A stretch of 64,000 nucleotides of DNA from assembly GCA_014238425.1 (NCBI GenBank), contig JABABD010000020.1:81536-145535 (forward strand), given 5' to 3'. The position numbers were made by a program, and so were the translations under genes. The notes under the pieces were generated by a model, which ran no database searches, was not told the DNA's origin, and saw nothing but the letters and a program-made list of their open reading frames with translations. Source of the stretch: Flavobacteriaceae bacterium (GTDB lineage: Bacteria > Bacteroidota > Bacteroidia > Flavobacteriales > Flavobacteriaceae). Positions 61,037-64,000 of this stretch are shown here, in pieces. Positions within the stretch are counted from its first letter, which is position 1, and each line of letters opens with the position of its first letter.

Positions 61037-61777
61037 TTAAGAAACTCTTGAAATTCTATTCTGATATGCAAAAAAGGCACGTTTAGATGCTTTTTCTTCT
61101 GCTTTCTTTTTGGATGTAGCCCGAGCTTTAGCTATCACCTTATTGTTGATTGATAATTTTACAGAAAAATGTCTTAGATTATCATTTCCAGTGTCTTCAT
61201 AAACATCATAATCAAAGGTGTTCTTTTCTTTCTGACACCATTCAATCAAGAGACTTTTGTAACTGATGACTTTGCCTTCTAATTTAACGATATCAACATA
61301 TGGAATGATGACTCTCTTATAAATAAAATCTTCACAATATTTATAACTTCTATCCAAAAATATAGCACCTACGAGTGCTTCAAATAAATTACCATGAATA
61401 TTATCTCCAAAACTCTCTTTAGAGATTTTGCTTTCGATAAAATCTATGAGATTTAGGTCTTTTCCTAATTCATTTAAATGCTCTCTACTCACTATTTTAG
61501 AACGCATTTTCGTCAAATAACCTTCATCTCCTTCTGGCACTTCTTGAAACAAATGAGATGCAATCACAGCACTTAACATAGCATCTCCTAAAAACTCTAG
61601 ACGCTCATAATTAATAGCGTTACCCTCTTTGTTCCTAATATTCATAGAACGATGCGTAAATGCCTTTTGGTAGTATTTTAAATGCTTTGGCTTAAATCCA
61701 AGAATTTTTGTTAAGCCCATAAAAAAATCCTCGCTGACTTTAGAACGAGAATTAAATATGTTACGAATGTACTTCAT
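61037..61777 (-). CDS. rnc: Ribonuclease III
   Basis: The 246-residue protein has the RNase III signature NYERLEFLGDAML (57-69), with the acidic residues Glu61 and Asp65, and HGNLFEALVGAIFLD with the second catalytic Glu. A C-terminal dsRNA-binding domain follows (about 175-240; VISYKSLLIEWCQKEKN, KARATSKKKAEEKASKRAF). It processes rRNA and double-stranded RNA. It starts 7 bases after fabF in the acpP-fabF-rnc operon. Confidence 0.95.
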   Translation of the reverse strand: MKYIRNIFNSRSKVSEDFFMGLTKILGFKPKHLKYYQKAFTHRSMNIRNKEGNAINYERLEFLGDAMLSAVIASHLFQEVPEGDEGYLTKMRSKIVSREHLNELGKDLNLIDFIESKISKESFGDNIHGNLFEALVGAIFLDRSYKYCEDFIYKRVIIPYVDIVKLEGKVISYKSLLIEWCQKEKNTFDYDVYEDTGNDNLRHFSVKLSINNKVIAKARATSKKKAEEKASKRAFFAYQNRISRVS

Positions 61778-61784
61778 TCGAGAT

Positions 61785-63035
61785 TCAATCTAATTTCTTG
61801 AATAGCACACAGGCATTATGGCCACCAAACCCGAAGGTATTACTCATCGCCACTTTGACCTCTCTTTTTTGTGCTTTATTCAAAGTTAAATTTAATTCTG
61901 GATCTATTCTCTCATCAATTGTAGTATGGTTGATGGTTGGCGGAACAATACCGTGTTCCATGGCTAAAATAGAGGCAATTGATTCTATAGCGCCTGCGGC
62001 TCCCAACAAATGTCCAGTCATAGATTTTGTTGAGTTGATACTTATGTTTTTTGCATGGTCACCAAATACTTCAGATATGGCTTTAAGTTCAGCAACATCT
62101 CCAAGAGGAGTTGATGTGCCATGGGTATTAATATGGTCAACCTCTTCTGGGTTGATCCCTGCATTTTCAAGGCAGTTTTTCATCACTGCAATAACACCAA
62201 TACCTTCTGGATGTGGTGCTGTCATGTGATGTGCATCAGAGGATAATCCGCCCCCAAGTACTTCAGCATATATTTTAGCGCCACGAGCCTTAGCGTGCTC
62301 ATAGCTTTCAAGTATAATAGCTCCTGCTCCTTCTCCTAGTACGAAACCATCTCTAGTTCCGTCAAAAGGTCTTGATGCCGACTCAGGACTTTCATTTCTT
62401 GTTGATAAGGCATGCATGGCATTAAATCCACCCATACCAGCAATAGTCACTGCAGCTTCGCTTCCTCCCGTTACAACAACGTCGCAATATCCTAAACGTA
62501 TTGTGTTCAAGGAATCAATCATTGCGTTGGCTGAAGAAGCACATGCAGAAACCGTTGTATAATTAGGCCCCATGAATCCATGTTTTATGGATATGTTTCC
62601 TGGAGCAATATCTGCAATCATTTTTGGGATAAAAAACGGATTAAACCTTGGTGTACCATCTCCTTCAGCAAAGTTTAATACTTCTTTTTGAAATGTTTCT
62701 AGTCCGCCAATTCCCGCTCCCCAAATCACACCAACACGTAATTTATTGACTTTATCCAAATCAAGACCCGAGTCGCTGATGGCTTCGTCTGAAGCCACCA
62801 TAGCGTACTGGGTAAACCTGTCCATCTTACGAGCTTCCTTTCTATCAAGAAAGTCTGTGGCATTAAAGTTTTTTAATTCACAAGCGAATTTCGTTTTGAA
62901 CTTTTCAGTATCAAAATATGTAATAGGCGCAGCACCACTTTTACCTTTCAATAAAGCCTCCCAATATTCATCTTTGGTATTGCCTATAGGTGTAAGTGCG
63001 CCAAGACCTGTAACTACAACTCGCTTAAGTTCCAT
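61785..63035 (-). CDS. fabF: 3-oxoacyl-ACP synthase II
   Basis: The 416-residue KAS II has the start RVVVTGLGALTPIGNT, the active cysteine in SACASSANA (Cys165), and both catalytic histidines: HGTSTPLGD (His305) and GHLLGAAG (His342). It condenses acyl-ACP with malonyl-ACP in fatty acid elongation and follows acpP by 13 bases. Confidence 0.97.
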   Translation of the reverse strand: MELKRVVVTGLGALTPIGNTKDEYWEALLKGKSGAAPITYFDTEKFKTKFACELKNFNATDFLDRKEARKMDRFTQYAMVASDEAISDSGLDLDKVNKLRVGVIWGAGIGGLETFQKEVLNFAEGDGTPRFNPFFIPKMIADIAPGNISIKHGFMGPNYTTVSACASSANAMIDSLNTIRLGYCDVVVTGGSEAAVTIAGMGGFNAMHALSTRNESPESASRPFDGTRDGFVLGEGAGAIILESYEHAKARGAKIYAEVLGGGLSSDAHHMTAPHPEGIGVIAVMKNCLENAGINPEEVDHINTHGTSTPLGDVAELKAISEVFGDHAKNISINSTKSMTGHLLGAAGAIESIASILAMEHGIVPPTINHTTIDERIDPELNLTLNKAQKREVKVAMSNTFGFGGHNACVLFKKLD

Positions 63036-63048
63036 AAGTAACTATTAC

Positions 63049-63282
63049 TTATTTAGCGTCTTCAATATATGATATAGCTTGACCAACGGTAGCGATGTTC
63101 TCAGCTTGGTCGTCTGGAATCTGGATATCGAATTCTTTTTCAAATTCCATAATCAATTCAACAGTATCCAAAGAATCTGCTCCTAAATCGTTCGTGAAAC
63201 TTGCCTCGGTAACCACTTCGTTTTCGTCAACGCCTAGCTTATCTACGATAATCGCTTTAACTCTTGATGCAATGTCTGACAT
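63049..63282 (-). CDS. acpP: Acyl carrier protein
   Basis: The 77-residue acidic protein has the phosphopantetheine attachment motif [15 protein letters not shown] with Ser37. It carries acyl chains for FabF and other fatty acid enzymes. It is the first gene of the acpP-fabF-rnc operon, behind the -7 box at 63314-63321. Confidence 0.97.
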   Translation of the reverse strand: MSDIASRVKAIIVDKLGVDENEVVTEASFTNDLGADSLDTVELIMEFEKEFDIQIPDDQAENIATVGQAISYIEDAK

Positions 63283-63313
63283 AATCTTTTAATTTTAAGT
63301 TTTAATTAGGTGG

Positions 63314-63321
63314 CAAAAATA
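63314..63321 (-). promoter_or_regulatory. Candidate -7 box of the acpP operon
   Basis: The minus strand reads TATTTTTG, matching TAnnTTTG, 31 bases before the acpP start. No -33 TTTG is seen at 19 bases. The rest of the 190-base gap to purN is AT-rich with nothing else recognised. Confidence 0.45.
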
Positions 63322-63472
63322 AAAAACTTTATTTTAAATCGCACCTTATACCTTGTAAAATAGTGTTTGTAATTTAGCGAAATAAAATTGAAGAAAATCT
63401 GTTTTGCTCCTTAATTGTTAATAATAATTCTTTTTTTTGTTTTTGAACTATTTAAACACTTGAACTCGTAAA

Positions 63473-64000
63473 ATGAAACGTATTATAATTTTTGCGTCCG
63501 GTTCTGGATCTAATGCAGAAAATATCATTAATTACTTTCAACAACGAGAAAGTATCTCTGTTGTTCTTATCATGACTAACAATCCTCATGCCAAAATTTT
63601 AAATCGCTGTAAAAGATTGAAAATAAGCGCATTATCTTTTAATAGGATTGCCTTCAAAAAAGAAGGTATTGTACATGCGCTTCTTAATGATATGAATCCA
63701 GACCTTATAGTTTTGGCTGGTTTTCTTTGGAAAATTCCTGAACACCTCATTGCAAATTTCTCCAATAAAATCATAAACATCCACCCAGCTCTATTGCCAA
63801 AATATGGAGGTAAAGGCATGTATGGCGAGTATGTTCATGAAGCTGTGAAGGCCAACAAAGAGACAGAAACAGGCATTACAATTCATTACGTAAATGAACA
63901 TTATGATGAAGGCGCCATCATCTTTCAAGCGAAATGTAGCGTATATAAGGAAGATTCTGTTGAAGATATTGCAGCCAAGATTCATGAATTAGAGATGGTG
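63473..64000 (+). CDS. purN: Phosphoribosylglycinamide formyltransferase, 3' end missing
   Basis: The first 176 codons lie in the window; the gene runs off the right edge. The start MKRIIIFASGSGSNAENIIN is the GAR transformylase P-loop, and the formyl-folate site appears as INIHPALLPKYGGKGMYGEYVHEAV and later TGITIHYVNEHYDEGAII with the catalytic Asn-His-Asp set. It formylates GAR in purine synthesis. It is divergent from acpP, as is usual in Flavobacteriaceae. Confidence 0.95.
   Translation, partial: MKRIIIFASGSGSNAENIINYFQQRESISVVLIMTNNPHAKILNRCKRLKISALSFNRIAFKKEGIVHALLNDMNPDLIVLAGFLWKIPEHLIANFSNKIINIHPALLPKYGGKGMYGEYVHEAVKANKETETGITIHYVNEHYDEGAIIFQAKCSVYKEDSVEDIAAKIHELEMV

Noticed and set aside
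1..64000. tRNA, rRNA, CRISPR, prophage or intact insertion sequence
   Set aside because: I looked for T-loop-like words, regularly spaced repeats, transposase, integrase and phage structural motifs and found none.

Overview
The window is one contiguous stretch of an AT-rich Bacteroidota chromosome, almost certainly a member of the Flavobacteriaceae and probably marine. The call rests on TAnnTTTG-type -7 promoter boxes (often with TTTG about 19-20 bases upstream), a complete bat aerotolerance operon, a PorZ-like type IX secretion protein beside recO, the order pyk / IPExxxVDY protein / rnc / fabF / acpP // purN, many small lipoproteins, and lineage-typical families (DUF6090, THC0290_0291). The genus cannot be fixed from sequence reading alone. 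I saw no rRNA, tRNA, CRISPR array, intact insertion sequence or prophage.

Layout. 1-7.4 kb (minus): the end of a DUF6090 gene array with remnants and a palindromic repeat, then a secreted or lipoprotein hydrolase set (cyclase/kynurenine-formamidase-like, M28 peptidase, S9 peptidase, isoaspartyl peptidase). 7.6-11.7 kb (plus): CAP-domain lipoprotein, ALDH7-type aldehyde dehydrogenase, an OmpA-family protein paired with a membrane-anchored helix-hairpin-helix-like protein, and a small membrane protein. 11.7-15.8 kb: a non-coding stretch with two structured repeat units and a tandem 12-bp site, then an AlbA_2-type protein, an SDR, a DUF4382 lipoprotein and an aldo/keto reductase. 15.9-25.6 kb (plus): moxR, DUF58, a BatD-like membrane protein, batA, an FMN-reductase-like gene, batB, batC, batD and batE, i.e. 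a MoxR/VWA envelope chaperone system. 25.7-30.5 kb (minus): a two-gene, very AT-rich island with a 1305-residue protein of no recognised function and a 288-residue partner that looks like a possible effector; this is the best candidate for an undescribed system. 30.8-33.7 kb: small membrane protein, SulP transporter and beta-carbonic anhydrase, which together suggest bicarbonate handling.

33.7-45.2 kb is mostly housekeeping: cvpA, pheS, gpsA, Kbp/LysM protein, nadD, gmk, yicC, a frameshifted SdpI-family gene, an azurin, a thioesterase, a GNAT/FemAB-like protein, an EamA transporter and an ArsC/Spx-like protein. It also carries two families of interspersed palindromic repeats, one of which is read through in frame and forms the C-terminal tail of guanylate kinase. 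45.2-58.9 kb: Na+/H+ antiporter, DUF3298 lipoprotein, cystathionine gamma-synthase, THC0290_0291 protein, glutamate dehydrogenase, PorZ-like protein, recO, TonB-dependent receptor, YciI-like lipoprotein, CYTH and VOC proteins, and dinB. 59-64 kb: pyk, IPExxxVDY protein, rnc, fabF and acpP (minus), with a divergent purN running off the right edge.

Protein family names come from reading motifs and from memory of the families; no database search was run. Where the longest open frame began upstream of a better start (signal peptide, ATGA coupling, family length), the revised start is given and explained.
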